Made by a program: the position numbers and the translations under genes
Notes under the pieces: generated by a model
The model's input: only the letters and a program-made list of their open reading frames with translations
The model's database searches: none
What the model was told of the DNA's origin: nothing
In this document: positions 23,240-32,481 of the stretch, one piece after another
Numbering within the stretch: the first letter of the stretch is position 1
Layout: every line of letters begins with the position of its first letter
DNA from: an archaeon
Lineage (GTDB): Archaea; Micrarchaeota; Micrarchaeia; Anstonellales; Bilamarchaeaceae
Direction of reading: 5' to 3'
DNA: 49,149 nt
Assembly (NCBI GenBank): GCA_020053355.1
Contig: JAGVNI010000005.1
Span: 1-49,149, forward strand

Positions 23240-24472
23240 TCACTTCGTCTGGTTCGACGCGTAGGCGTTCATGCAGGTCTCTTTCGCGAAATCTTCATCG
23301 ATGTTGTTGCAGATCGAGACGTCCTTGTACAGTTTCGCGGATTCCGTGTAGCATTTGTTCTCCCAGACGAAGTTCGTCACGTCCCGGCAGTTTTGCCATT
23401 TCAGGTTCGAATTGGAATATAATATCGAGCCCTCGTAGCAGGTCTTCCGGGAGGCGAGCGTTTCTATTATCTCGCAGGCGGAAGGGTCCCCGTATTTTTT
23501 TGCGAACTCGAATACGCACAGGAACTGGTTCGTGGATGCGAGCGGGTCAATCGCCTTGCAGCCGGCTATGTCGCCGGTTCCAAGGGAATAGTTCCGGTAG
23601 CAGCCCCACATGTCGTTAAGTTCCAGCCTTTCGTTGCCGCAATAAGTAAGATTCCGGAGCTTTATCGCGAAATACGAGTAACATTCGAGGGCGTACATGG
23701 AGTTCCTTGATATCTGCGTGCATGTCGCCTCGTCACCCGAGTATACGGCGAATAGGTCATAGCAGTAATCCCGCTCGGAATCCTCCGGAAGCGAGGAGCA
23801 CTTGTCGGTATACTTGACCGCAGACCTGCAGGCGGTCGAGACGACGGTATTCGTTATCAGCGAGCATCCGGATTCGTCGCCGGCCGCCATGCTGTAATTG
23901 AGAAGGCAGTTGCTGTCCCCGGCGCATTCCGAGGGGTCGTTATCTTCGATTGCCCTGCAGAGGGTGGCATCCGCCGCGTCAAAACACGGGTCGACGGCCC
24001 GGCGGCATGCATCCTTGCCTTGTGAGAGAAGGTCGCATAACGACATGTTGCCCTCTGAAACCGCGAAATAGGTGACGCAGGATTCCTTCAGGGTATCGTT
24101 CACGACGGCCCTGCAGGCGTCCAGCGAAACATTGGAGAGGCGCGAATAGCAGCCCTGTTCCAGGCTGCTCGAATTGATGGCGGAGCACGCGGATGCGTTC
24201 TGGGCGCCGACAGCCGCATCGAAAAGGCACGCATCGTCGCATACCTGCGTCTGGTTCTGGGTATTGTTCTGGCCGGTCTGGTTGGTCTGGTTCTGCGGCG
24301 GGGTGTTGTTGGTCTGATTGGACGGCGGAACCATGGGGGCTCCGCCTTTCTGCGTAATCACGTATAGGAGTCCGCCGCCCACGACGAAAATCAGGATAAG
24401 CAGCACGCCTATCAGCACGATGGTCTTCTTGTTGTCGTCTTCTTTTAAGCGGTAGGTTTTTTCCCGGGCCAT
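23240..24472 (-). CDS. Membrane-anchored Cys-rich repeat protein, unknown function
   Basis: A 410-residue protein. A charged N-terminus, one transmembrane helix (TIVLIGVLLILIFVVGGGLLYVI, about residues 17-39) and an Asn/Gln/Thr/Pro linker full of N-x-T sequons lead to a Cys-rich outer domain. Its Cys residues recur roughly every 10-15 residues in a loose repeat such as C..I......C......Y....GD...C (for example SACSAINSSSLEQGCYSRLS, CKAIDPLASTNQFLCVFEFA), with about 35 Cys in all. This implies a disulfide-stabilised helical repeat outside the cell. A TATA (24495-24503) sits about 27 nt before the ATG, so the mRNA is leaderless. Family not recognised. Confidence 0.78.
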   Translation of the reverse strand: MAREKTYRLKEDDNKKTIVLIGVLLILIFVVGGGLLYVITQKGGAPMVPPSNQTNNTPPQNQTNQTGQNNTQNQTQVCDDACLFDAAVGAQNASACSAINSSSLEQGCYSRLSNVSLDACRAVVNDTLKESCVTYFAVSEGNMSLCDLLSQGKDACRRAVDPCFDAADATLCRAIEDNDPSECAGDSNCLLNYSMAAGDESGCSLITNTVVSTACRSAVKYTDKCSSLPEDSERDYCYDLFAVYSGDEATCTQISRNSMYALECYSYFAIKLRNLTYCGNERLELNDMWGCYRNYSLGTGDIAGCKAIDPLASTNQFLCVFEFAKKYGDPSACEIIETLASRKTCYEGSILYSNSNLKWQNCRDVTNFVWENKCYTESAKLYKDVSICNNIDEDFAKETCMNAYASNQTK

Positions 24473-24569
24473 GCACCTAATCAGGGAAGATAAAGTTTAA
24501 AAAAGAGCCATCGTTGCTATCGCAAAAAAAGGACGCGTGTGGATATGGATAGCCGAGGAGAAAATTCAT

Positions 24570-24704
24570 GCATATAAATTTGCTCTTTCAAAGACCAAAT
24601 CCGCTCCGCGCAAGCGGGGCGAAACGAGTGGGAGGCGGGATGGAGCCTTCGGGTGTACCATCCTGTCTTTTCCTTCTCATCTTCTCCCGGATTCTTGAAA
24701 GAGC
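24570..24704 (+). ncRNA. Possible structured RNA, strand and function unknown
   Basis: No convincing gene lies in 24473-24917. GCTCTTTCAA (24582-24591) pairs with TTGAAAGAGC (24695-24704), and nested inside AATCCG (24598-24603) pairs with CGGATT (24688-24693). Between them are a GNRA hairpin GCTCCGC-GCAA-GCGGGGC (24603-24620), a GGGAG/CTCCC pair (24630-24634 with 24684-24688) and a TTCG-capped hairpin GGATGG...CCATCC (24638-24663). A TATA-like ATATAAAT is at 24570-24577, though it would start transcription near 24600, inside the closing stem. I checked for 5S, SRP and RNase P signatures and saw none. Confidence 0.4.
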
Positions 24705-24820
24705 AGGCAGATCATCAGACGGTTTGGGTTTGCCGGGCATGCGGTCCCCACCCCGATTTCAAAAAAACCCGATTGCCAGGGCAATTATCGGGCATCCCTG
24801 GGGCGAGCGTCAAAGAAACC

Positions 24821-24917
24821 TTTAAAAATATCTCGGCCTAAATGGAATTTACCTTTTTCTAAAAGGTTGGTTTCTGCCACAGACAGATGTGCAGATTTGA
24901 TATTGGAGGTAATGAAT
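24821..24917 (+). promoter_or_regulatory. Promoter and leader of the EF-1alpha gene
   Basis: TTTAAAAAT (24821-24829) predicts initiation near 24851. The transcript would open with a hairpin ACCTTTT-TCT-AAAAGGT (24851-24867) and run about 67 nt to the start, carrying GGAGGT (24905-24910). The ribosome binding site is 7 nt from ATG 24918 and only 1 nt from ATG 24912, so 24918 is taken as the start. Confidence 0.6.
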
Positions 24918-26192
24918 ATGGCAAAGAAAGAACACCTGAACTTAGTGTTTATTGGACATGTCGACTCTGGAAAGTCGACCACGGTCGGTAGGATTCTCTA
25001 CGAGACCGGCGCGATATCCGAGCAGACGCTCAACAAGCTGAAAGACGAGGCGGCGAAAGTGGGCAAGGCCACTTTCGAGTTCGCGTTCGTCATGGACGCC
25101 CTCAAGGAGGAGCGTGAGAGGGGAGTCACAATCGACATATCGCACAGGGAATTCGAGACCCCGAAATACTACTGCACGATCATCGATGCGCCAGGCCACA
25201 GGGACTTCGTCAAGAACATGATTACCGGTGCAAGCCAGGCCGATGCGGCGGTCCTCCAGGTGTCTGTAAAGGACGGCATCCAGCCCCAGACCAAGGAGCA
25301 CGCGTTCCTCGCGAAAGTGCTTGGTATCAACCAGTTCGCGGTCAACATGAACAAGATGGACGCGGTCGGATACAAGAAGGAGGAGTTCGACAAGGTTAAG
25401 GCAGAGGTTGAGAAGCTCCTTAAAGGCATCGGATACAAGGTCGAGAACGTCCCGTTCGTCCCGTGCTCGGGCTACAACGGAGACAACCTCACGAAAAAGT
25501 CTGCCAACATGCCCTGGTACACAGGCCCGACGCTGATGGAGGTCGTCGACACGTTCAAGGTGCCCCCGAAGCCGCTTGACAAGGCGCTCAGGCTCCCCAT
25601 CCAGGACGTCTTCACGATTACCGGCCATGGAACAGTGCCGGTCGGCAGGGTTGAGACTGGCAAGATGAAGCCCGGAGACGCTGTCATCGTCATGCCCTCG
25701 GGCGTGAAGGGCGAAATCAAGAAAATCGAGATGCACCACCAGGAGCTGACAGAAGCGGTCCCTGGCGACAACGTCGGTTTCAACCTCAAAGGCGTTGACA
25801 AGAAGGACATCAAGAGGGGAGACGTCATCGGCCCCGCAACATCCCCGCCCACGGTTGCTGAAGAGTTCACGGCCCAGATTGTCGTGCTCAACCACCCGAC
25901 GGCCATCTCAGTCGGCTACACTCCGGTGTTCCACATACACACCGCGCAGTTCGCAGGCCAGATTACCGAGCTTGTCGAGAAGAAGGACCCGAAGACCGGC
26001 CAGACGGCCCAGGCGAAACCGGACTTCATCAAGACCGGCGACGTCGCGATTGTGAAAATCAAGCCACTGAAGCCGATTGTCATAGAGAAGTTCGCCGATT
26101 TCCCGCCCCTTGGCAGGTTCGCTCTCCGTGACATGGGCCAGACAGTGGCCGCCGGCGTCGTGCTCGAGGTCAAGCCGAAGGTCATGTCGTAA
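24918..26192 (+). CDS. tuf: Translation elongation factor EF-1alpha
   Basis: A 424-residue GTPase that delivers aminoacyl-tRNA to the ribosome. G-box motifs are complete: GHVDSGKST (13-21), the switch region [25 protein letters not shown] (G3), and NMNKMD (G4, NKxD). Domains 2 and 3 follow ([36 protein letters not shown]). The archaeal/eukaryal-type insertions distinguish it from bacterial EF-Tu. It is transcribed alone, with its own promoter and a hairpin-plus-T-tract terminator. Confidence 0.97.
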   Translation: MAKKEHLNLVFIGHVDSGKSTTVGRILYETGAISEQTLNKLKDEAAKVGKATFEFAFVMDALKEERERGVTIDISHREFETPKYYCTIIDAPGHRDFVKNMITGASQADAAVLQVSVKDGIQPQTKEHAFLAKVLGINQFAVNMNKMDAVGYKKEEFDKVKAEVEKLLKGIGYKVENVPFVPCSGYNGDNLTKKSANMPWYTGPTLMEVVDTFKVPPKPLDKALRLPIQDVFTITGHGTVPVGRVETGKMKPGDAVIVMPSGVKGEIKKIEMHHQELTEAVPGDNVGFNLKGVDKKDIKRGDVIGPATSPPTVAEEFTAQIVVLNHPTAISVGYTPVFHIHTAQFAGQITELVEKKDPKTGQTAQAKPDFIKTGDVAIVKIKPLKPIVIEKFADFPPLGRFALRDMGQTVAAGVVLEVKPKVMS

Positions 26193-26209
26193 AAGGAACC
26201 AAAGGTTGT

Positions 26210-26288
26210 CAAGGCCGGCGCACCGGCCTTGAGCATGCCCGCGAACATGATGTTCGCGACATCCTTTTTAACCTCCTTTTTTGACGTC
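26210..26288 (+). terminator. Double-hairpin and T-tract terminator after EF-1alpha
   Basis: A 9-bp hairpin CAAGGCCGG-cgca-CCGGCCTTG (26210-26231) is followed by a second hairpin CGCGAAC-atgat-GTTCGCG (26240-26258) and then T-rich runs at about 26263-26290. The combination is stronger than the simple T-tracts seen elsewhere in the window, fitting a highly expressed gene. Confidence 0.65.
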
Positions 26289-26444
26289 CTTTTTATTTTT
26301 CTTTTATCATTTCATTTTACCGTTTGTTTTCCCTTCCCGAACTCGAGTTTTCCGATAATCCTGCGCAGCGAATAAGGCATGCGGCATGATAACCATTAAG
26401 CTATATTTTTAAACACTTCCAGCCACACCATATACGGGATACTC

Positions 26445-27902
26445 ATGGTCAAAAAACATAACATCATCTTAGCCGGCACAGTGGCAGTCGGACTCGCCGC
26501 CGGCGGGTTCCTTGGATGGGGCACATGGAAGGAGCATGACAGGCGGGTCATGCATGAGCGTAACGTCGTGACAATGGTCGGGCGCTTCAAATTATGTCCG
26601 GACAGGTTTGTCGCCCGCAGGGAATGCTTCAGCGAAGCTGAGCGGGCGAGGATGCTCACGGAAGCCGAAGGCGCAAGAACCAGCGGCAGGTACAAGGAGG
26701 CAGGACTGGGATTCGCCGTGCTAGGGATGATCAACGAAGCCCATGAGATGGCGGGCAGGTGCAGTGAGGCAGACCGCAGGATAGTGCTCGAAGAGCTCAT
26801 GATAAGGCAGGAGGCAGAGGCGCGTGTGCTGGCAGACGGAGGGATGCCAGCCTCAAGCGCTCCAAGGCCGCAGGCTAATCCTTCAGGCAGCGCACCGGTA
26901 GTGCCTTCGGGAAGCGTCCAGGTGGCGCCGAACCAAAGCGCGGTTGCGCCGGAAGATAGCGCCGTACCGGCTGGCCCGGTTCCGAATTCAGATGCTGGAA
27001 CCGTCCGGGTTGCGCCTGCCGAGGCGGATTCCGGGCTTCAAATGTACACAACCCGCACCAATCCCATCGAGCTTGACGGAACCCTCAGGGGGATTCTCAC
27101 GCAGGTGAACACCGGCGATGCCCTCACGAAAGTGACCACAATCTTCGATAGGCTGCACCGGGGCGGAACGCAGGGCGTGACTGTCATGGACATGGCAGGC
27201 AAGATGCCCAGGACCGCATCCGAGACATATGCAAGGGGAGGGGACTGCACGGATTTGGCGAATATCGTCATAGCGCTTTTCAGGGAGGCGGGCATACCGG
27301 GCGGGGCGATTGTCCTCCATTTCGAAGGGGCTCCGGAGAATGTCGACCATATGGTTCCTTACGCGATGATAGGCGGAAGGCGCATAATCGTGGACCTTCA
27401 GACGTCCACCTTGGGCCAGACCGCCCAGGGAAGATACAGGGAGCTTTTCAGGCTCACATACGACCAGGCGGCCTTCATGTTCCACAGGGAAGCAGGGGAT
27501 TATTTCCGGGACCAGCGCCAGGATGCGCAGGCGGTTGCCGCATACAGGAGGGCCATAGAGTTGTTCAACGGCGATGGGTACACATACCAGAACCTCGGCA
27601 TCCTGCTCGAGCGCTCGGGAGAGATGGGAGGCTCGGCGCAGGCATTCCGGCGGGCGGCGGAACTCGACCCAAGATACCGCAGGGATTCGAACCGCGGCAC
27701 ATACAACCAGGAGCTCCAGGCGGGCCAGCAGTCTTATGACCGGAGGGACTGGGCGGGCTGCATCGCGCACTTCCGCGCAGCGCTTTCTAGCGATGAAAGC
27801 CTCAGTGCGACCGACCGGGAGGCAATAGAGGGCAACATCGCCGCATGCGAGCGCAACGGCGGGACGAATAGGCCGGGGGGTTCCGGCCAGCGGAGAAAGT
27901 AA
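26445..27902 (+). CDS. Membrane-anchored transglutaminase-like and TPR protein
   Basis: A 485-residue protein. An N-terminal transmembrane anchor (IILAGTVAVGLAAGGFLGW, residues 7-25) and a Pro/Ser/Ala linker (about 130-190) precede a transglutaminase-like cysteine protease fold. The triad appears as Cys in ARGGDCTDLANIV (about 266), His in NVDHMVPYAMIGG (about 302) and Asp in RRIIVDLQ (about 316). C-terminal TPR repeats follow (AVAAYRRAIELFNGDGYTYQ, GSAQAFRRAAELDPRY), about 360-470. The catalytic domain is predicted to lie outside the membrane. A TATA at about 26405-26413 predicts a very short leader. Target unknown. Confidence 0.85.
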   Translation: MVKKHNIILAGTVAVGLAAGGFLGWGTWKEHDRRVMHERNVVTMVGRFKLCPDRFVARRECFSEAERARMLTEAEGARTSGRYKEAGLGFAVLGMINEAHEMAGRCSEADRRIVLEELMIRQEAEARVLADGGMPASSAPRPQANPSGSAPVVPSGSVQVAPNQSAVAPEDSAVPAGPVPNSDAGTVRVAPAEADSGLQMYTTRTNPIELDGTLRGILTQVNTGDALTKVTTIFDRLHRGGTQGVTVMDMAGKMPRTASETYARGGDCTDLANIVIALFREAGIPGGAIVLHFEGAPENVDHMVPYAMIGGRRIIVDLQTSTLGQTAQGRYRELFRLTYDQAAFMFHREAGDYFRDQRQDAQAVAAYRRAIELFNGDGYTYQNLGILLERSGEMGGSAQAFRRAAELDPRYRRDSNRGTYNQELQAGQQSYDRRDWAGCIAHFRAALSSDESLSATDREAIEGNIAACERNGGTNRPGGSGQRRK

Positions 27903-27939
27903 CATTTCTTTTTATTCCTTTTCGCGCCTAAGGAGAGCC

Positions 27940-29235
27940 ATGATTACCGACATAGGCACTATTTTCCAAGAAAAGCTGGAGGGCAAGGATGTCGCCCTGA
28001 GGGGCTGGGTCCACAGGCACCGCGTCAGCGGGAACATGGTGTTCATCGTGATGCGGGACCCGAGCGGCATCATCCAGATAACCGTCAAGAAGGACAAGGT
28101 CAGCGAAAAGGACTGGCGGGACGCCAACAGCGCATATGTCGAGAGCTCGTTCACGATGACGGGCAGGGTGAAGATGGATGAGCGGGCGCCAGGGGGATAT
28201 GAATTGGAGGCAAGCGGATACACCCTGATTTCGCGGGGGGAGCCGTTCCCGATTGCCAAGGACCTCAGCGAAGAGTTTTTGCTTGACATAAGGCACCTCT
28301 GGATGAGGTCGCAGAAGATGACCAACATCATGAAGGCGCGCCACCTCATAGTGAACTACCTTCGCGAATTCTTCGAGACGGAGGGGTTCTATGAGCTCGC
28401 CCCGCCGATAATCACGCGCTCGGGCTGCGAAGGCGGCTCGACGCTTTTCGAGATGGATTATTTCGGGGAGAAGGCGTATCTCACGCAAAGCTCGCAGATG
28501 TACGCCGAGGTTTTCATCTTCGGCCTCGGCAAGGTCTATGTGCTCGCACCCTCTTTCCGGGCCGAGAAATCCAGGACGATACGCCACCTGGCTGAATACT
28601 GGCATCTGGAACCCGAGATGGCGTTCTACGACTACAAGATGAACATGGACCTCCAGGAGTCGATGGTGAAATACACGGTAGCAAAGATGGTCATGAATCA
28701 TTCTGAGCTCCTCAAGGCTTGCGGACGGGACCCCGAGGACCTCCGGGCCACGATTGAAAAGCCGTTCGAGCGGATGGATTACGCGGCAGCCGTCGAGGAA
28801 GTCAACGAGCTGGGCGGCAAGATGGAATGGGGCCAGGATTTCGGCGCTGACGAGGAGGCACTTCTGACAAAAGGCGCCCCAGCGCCCCTGTTCGTCACGC
28901 GCTTCCCCAAGGAAATCAAGGCGTTCTACATGAAGGAGGACCCTAACAAGCCGGAGGTCGTCCTGAACAACGACCTCCTGGCACCTGCAGGCCACGGTGA
29001 GATAATCGGGGGCAGCGAGAGGATTTGGCATTACGACGAACTTATAGCGCGCATGAAGGAGCAGAACCTGAAAATCGAGGACTACCAGTGGTATGTCGAC
29101 CTCCGCAGGTACGGCAGCGTGCCGCATTCGGGTTTCGGCCTCGGTATCGAGCGGTTCGTCAAGTGGACATTGAACCTCGACCATATCAGGGATGCGATAC
29201 CATTCCCGCGCACGATTAACAGATGTTATCCGTGA
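27940..29235 (+). CDS. asnS: Asparaginyl-tRNA synthetase
   Basis: A 431-residue class IIb synthetase. An OB-fold anticodon-binding domain (VALRGWVHRHRVSGNMVF) leads to the catalytic core: motif 2 FRAEKSRTIRHLAEYWHLEPE (about residues 206-226) and motif 3 SGFGLGIERFV (about 396-406). AsnRS rather than AspRS is indicated by ITRSGCEGGSTLFE, YLTQSSQMYAE and the RRYGSVPHSGFG and HIRDAIPFPRT segments. AspRS is the nearest relative, and a dual-specific enzyme cannot be ruled out. AAGGAGA sits 5 nt before the ATG at 27940, 37 nt after the preceding stop. Confidence 0.9.
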   Translation: MITDIGTIFQEKLEGKDVALRGWVHRHRVSGNMVFIVMRDPSGIIQITVKKDKVSEKDWRDANSAYVESSFTMTGRVKMDERAPGGYELEASGYTLISRGEPFPIAKDLSEEFLLDIRHLWMRSQKMTNIMKARHLIVNYLREFFETEGFYELAPPIITRSGCEGGSTLFEMDYFGEKAYLTQSSQMYAEVFIFGLGKVYVLAPSFRAEKSRTIRHLAEYWHLEPEMAFYDYKMNMDLQESMVKYTVAKMVMNHSELLKACGRDPEDLRATIEKPFERMDYAAAVEEVNELGGKMEWGQDFGADEEALLTKGAPAPLFVTRFPKEIKAFYMKEDPNKPEVVLNNDLLAPAGHGEIIGGSERIWHYDELIARMKEQNLKIEDYQWYVDLRRYGSVPHSGFGLGIERFVKWTLNLDHIRDAIPFPRTINRCYP

Positions 29236-29266
29236 TGGGTCGCCGATAGGGATTCCCGGTTCTTTT

Positions 29267-30610
29267 TTATTCAAGGCCGTAGCGGAGCCTCGATTTACCC
29301 ACCCTCAGCCAGGAGACCAGCGAGGCCGGGAGGTAAGCCGCTGCCAATGCCATGAAGGACACGGTCGTCAGGATGAGACTGCCGATGCGCTTGATCAGGC
29401 TCCCCTCATTGGCTACCAGCCAGGTGCTTTTGCCGTCGTGGAGATAAACCCGCCGGTAAAGGAGCAGGATGGGGTTGAAGAAGAGCCGCCAGTCGGAAAA
29501 GACCACGAGGGTGCCGGACATGAACGGGCCTGCGAGCAGCCTGAGCGAATAACTGATTGGATTGCCGCTTTCCTCAAAAAAAATCTTTTCGCAGGGGATG
29601 CCCCGCCTCTTGCACGCGTCCTGAAAACGCGGGAATCCCGATTCTCCGACCTCCATGCAGAGGGCGAATGCCTTGGCCGGGCCATCTTGCGAGAATGCAT
29701 CCTCAAGGCGGCAGGCGGGGTAATGCTGAAGGCGTACGCCTTTGTCCGAGAAGGGCTGGCGCAGGCCGCGGACCATGGATGAGAGGGCTCTTAGGGCAAG
29801 CCCCAGCCGCTCGCCATATCGGCCCTGATTGTCGCAGAACGAAAGCATGGAGAATGCGCTGAAGACGGGCATAACCGGCCACAGCGACGGCGGGATGCGA
29901 TAGAATTGCGGAGCACGGTTCCGGATATCGTTTAAAGCCCTTGCAGTTGCGGCAGGAAGCGGCATCGGCTTGTAGAGCGGGTGGGAAACCGAGACATCGT
30001 CGAGATACCGGACGCGTATTCCGGCGTCCTGCATGCGCGACTGCAGTTCGTCATCCACCCCCCCGAAATATAGCGGGAGGAACGTGAATCCGGATTTCGC
30101 AAGGACCCCTGGATGCATAGCCCCATACCAGTGGATGGAGCGGGTCGGACTCCCCCTGCGGACTGACGATGCCTTCGGGATATGGACTGCCATATTGTCG
30201 AAAGCGACGGCTGTTTTCAGCCTGCGGACCAGTTCGGGGCTGTTTGGCATCGCATCCGCATCGGCGAGTATGATTGTCTTGTATCCCTTATCGAACGCGT
30301 ATTTCTCCCCGACGTAGAACGCGCCCGCCCCGAGCGGTTTTTTCAGCTTGATTGAGACGGTCCCGTAACGACTCCCCCCAGGCGTTTCATCAAGAATGGG
30401 GAGTATTGAGGAAGAAACCAGGATAACGTCGAAATCCTGCTCGGTCTGCGATTCCAGCAGCCGGAGGTGCGCGCGCACGCACTCCGTTTCTCCGCTGAAG
30501 GGGATGATGATGGCGCAGTCCGCGTTTTTTCCCTTGCCATCTTCGTCGATTCCGGACACTAGCTCGTCGATGGCTGGAGCCTGGATTAGGGGGTGATGCG
30601 GGACTTCCAC
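29267..30610 (-). CDS. Family 2 glycosyltransferase with C-terminal membrane segment
   Basis: A 447-residue GT-A fold enzyme. The N-terminal domain has CAIIIPFSGETECVRAHL (nucleotide-sugar entry), a metal-binding IILADADAMPNSPELV (DAD) and a YFGGVDDELQSRM acceptor-side acidic motif. A second region (about 300-400) is unlike standard GT2, and two hydrophobic stretches (LILTTVSFMALAAAYLPASL) lie near the C-terminus. It probably adds sugars to surface glycans on the cytoplasmic face. The start is uncertain: GTG at 30610 overlaps the divergent ORF, and GTG at 30559 is a shorter option. Confidence 0.8.
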   Translation of the reverse strand: MEVPHHPLIQAPAIDELVSGIDEDGKGKNADCAIIIPFSGETECVRAHLRLLESQTEQDFDVILVSSSILPILDETPGGSRYGTVSIKLKKPLGAGAFYVGEKYAFDKGYKTIILADADAMPNSPELVRRLKTAVAFDNMAVHIPKASSVRRGSPTRSIHWYGAMHPGVLAKSGFTFLPLYFGGVDDELQSRMQDAGIRVRYLDDVSVSHPLYKPMPLPAATARALNDIRNRAPQFYRIPPSLWPVMPVFSAFSMLSFCDNQGRYGERLGLALRALSSMVRGLRQPFSDKGVRLQHYPACRLEDAFSQDGPAKAFALCMEVGESGFPRFQDACKRRGIPCEKIFFEESGNPISYSLRLLAGPFMSGTLVVFSDWRLFFNPILLLYRRVYLHDGKSTWLVANEGSLIKRIGSLILTTVSFMALAAAYLPASLVSWLRVGKSRLRYGLE

Positions 30611-30637
30611 GGGATTATTTCGCAGGCAAGGAATTTA

Positions 30638-31675
30638 ATGTTCATGAGCCTAATGGTATGCGTGCGCAATACTGGAATGTGCCTCAGCGGAATTCTGGCA
30701 GAAAGCGCGAACGCAGCCATCAAACTGCAGCGCAGCGACGGAAGCTTCCCCTCCGGGCACAACGGGCCATGGAATGACGTTGAGACGCCAATCCGGACGA
30801 CTTCCAACTGGGCAAACCTCTTGTTATACATGCATGGCCAGGACGGCGGCGGCCCATATCGAGGTGCCGCGGCGCAGGCGCTTGAATTCGTTCTAGGGCC
30901 CTCGTGCAAGGAAGCAGGCCGCCCTTTCCGGTGCAGGGAGGGCAGGGACCCGCCAAACGGATTGATAGGGCAGGCCTGGGCGCTGGATGCGCTTCTCGAA
31001 GGAAGCGCGAGGCTGCGGGAAAAAAGGTATCTTAGGGCGGCCGAGGATGTGGTTCTCCTCCATCAGTTCGATGAAAAAAGGGGGCTGTGGCACAATGCCG
31101 GCATCGACGGGTTGGACGCCGGAGCGAACAATACCCTCAACCAGCAGGTTTGGTTCGCGTATGTTGCCCAAAAAGCATGGAGGATGGGGGGCAATGAGAC
31201 AATCCGCCTGAGGGCGGAGTCGTTCTTTCGCAGGCTGAAAGACCATGTGAGGTTCGACGGAAAGACGATTGCGCACCATATCAATCCGGTGACAGAAATC
31301 CTGATGCCCCGCCAGAGCGACGGCTATCTCTCGTTCCTTCTGCTCGGGCTTGCAATGGCGCACAGGGAGGATGCCGGCCTGATAGAAGAGCGGGTCCTGG
31401 ATTGCATTCCGGCATGCCTGGCCCACCTGAACAAATCGGTTTTCCAGGGCAGCCCGGATTATGCATGGTCATACAACCCGACCGGTTTCGAGGTCGCGCA
31501 AGTGATAGAGGAGTTCGGCCTCGAGAGCGAGATAGGGCCTGAGCGCTGGGCGGCAGAGCAGATAAAGAGGACATATGACTTCGGCAAATCGATGCTCGCA
31601 AAGGGCACCGATGACCCGGAAACGCTTTCCTCAAGGATATGCGAGGCGAGCGGGCTGCCGGACTATGAAATCTGA
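30638..31675 (+). CDS. Alpha/alpha-toroid protein, possible carbohydrate-active enzyme
   Basis: A 345-residue protein from the ATG at 30638, which has AAGGA (30628-30632) ahead; ATG/GTG codons at 30593-30596 are alternatives that overlap the divergent gene. Repeated helix pairs with aromatic and Gly-rich turns (LQRSDGSFPSGHNGPW, NGLIGQAWALDALLEGS, LWHNAGIDGLDAGANNT, QVWFAYVAQKAWRMGG) suggest an (alpha/alpha)6 toroid as in glycan epimerases, lyases and some hydrolases. No family was firmly recognised. Divergent pairing with a GT2 enzyme supports a role in surface glycan processing, by inference only. Confidence 0.65.
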   Translation: MFMSLMVCVRNTGMCLSGILAESANAAIKLQRSDGSFPSGHNGPWNDVETPIRTTSNWANLLLYMHGQDGGGPYRGAAAQALEFVLGPSCKEAGRPFRCREGRDPPNGLIGQAWALDALLEGSARLREKRYLRAAEDVVLLHQFDEKRGLWHNAGIDGLDAGANNTLNQQVWFAYVAQKAWRMGGNETIRLRAESFFRRLKDHVRFDGKTIAHHINPVTEILMPRQSDGYLSFLLLGLAMAHREDAGLIEERVLDCIPACLAHLNKSVFQGSPDYAWSYNPTGFEVAQVIEEFGLESEIGPERWAAEQIKRTYDFGKSMLAKGTDDPETLSSRICEASGLPDYEI

Positions 31676-31752
31676 TGGCAGTCCGTTTAGGCAGATATGG
31701 GGAGCGCACTTTTGAAAAAATAGATGAATGAATAAAAAGGGAGAAGAAAGGC

Positions 31753-32211
31753 TTATTCGTCGGAAGCGTAAAGGAACGCATCGTTCAGCTTGTAGTCGAA
31801 AAGCTCGTGCGGCTTGAAGAACCGGTGGATTTCCTTCTCCGCCGTCTCTTTTGAGTCGGACGCGTGTATCACGTTCCTCGATGTGCTGTTCGAGAAGTCG
31901 CCGCGCACGGTTCCTCCCGGAGCCTTGGATGCGTTTGTCGGCCCCACAATCAGCCGGGTGACTTCCACCGCTTCCTTGCCCTCTATCACGACCGCCACAA
32001 TCGGCTGCGAGGTCATGAACTTCTCGAGGTCAGGGTAGAACGGCTTGCTGACCAGGTGCGCATAATGCTCTTTCGAGAGCTCTTTGCTCATCTGGAGCAT
32101 CTTCACGCCGGCAATCTTGAATCCCTTGTGCTCGAAGCGCGACAAAATGTCGCCGACCAGGCCGCGCTGCAGGGCATCCGGCTTGATCAGAAGGAGTGTC
32201 CGTTCTTTCAT
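31753..32211 (-). CDS. ndk: Nucleoside diphosphate kinase
   Basis: A 152-residue enzyme that passes phosphate between nucleoside di- and triphosphates through a phospho-His. The catalytic His is in NVIHASDS (about residue 117), preceded by the substrate-binding VGPTNASKAPGGTVRGDF. N-terminal ERTLLLIKPDALQRGLVG is the family signature. The ATG ending at 32211 follows the L24e stop and reuses GTGAT as ribosome binding site. It is last in the archaeal L7Ae-S28e-L24e-Ndk operon. Confidence 0.96.
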   Translation of the reverse strand: MKERTLLLIKPDALQRGLVGDILSRFEHKGFKIAGVKMLQMSKELSKEHYAHLVSKPFYPDLEKFMTSQPIVAVVIEGKEAVEVTRLIVGPTNASKAPGGTVRGDFSNSTSRNVIHASDSKETAEKEIHRFFKPHELFDYKLNDAFLYASDE

Positions 32212-32216
32212 GGGTA

Positions 32217-32474
32217 TCACGCCTTCTTGCCTGCTGCCGCCTTGGCTTCGGTTGCCTTCTTCTCGGCTTTAATCAGGTCGGCTTTGCTCGCCTGGCGGGC
32301 GATGAACTTCTTCGCCGCAGGGGTCCACTTCTGCCTCCTGCCCTCGCGCCCGAGGTGCAGGTTGTTCTTCCTGCATTTGCTGGAGCAGAAGTTGAATATC
32401 GTGCCGTCCTTCTTCACATAAATCATGCCGGACCCCTTCAATACGGGGCCGTCGCAGAACGAACAGTTGGCCAT
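32217..32474 (-). CDS. rpl24e: Ribosomal protein L24e (eL24) with Ala/Lys tail
   Basis: An 85-residue zinc-ribbon large-subunit protein: CSFCDGPVLKGSGMIYVKKDG then FCSSKCRKNNL give the C2C2 zinc site. After about residue 55 the protein continues with an Ala/Lys tail (LIKAEKKATEAKAAAGKKA) beyond the usual 60-65 residues. It lies 7 nt after S28e in the operon. Confidence 0.95.
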   Translation of the reverse strand: MANCSFCDGPVLKGSGMIYVKKDGTIFNFCSSKCRKNNLHLGREGRRQKWTPAAKKFIARQASKADLIKAEKKATEAKAAAGKKA

Positions 32475-32481
32475 ATTTATT

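Noticed and set aside
24582-24704. 5S rRNA, because of the ~123-nt length and terminal stem
   Set aside because: The conserved CCGAAC and loop sequences of 5S rRNA are absent on both strands.
24568-24825. An 85-codon open frame in the non-coding region before EF-1alpha
   Set aside because: Composition looks random, there is no ribosome binding site, and it runs through the predicted hairpins.
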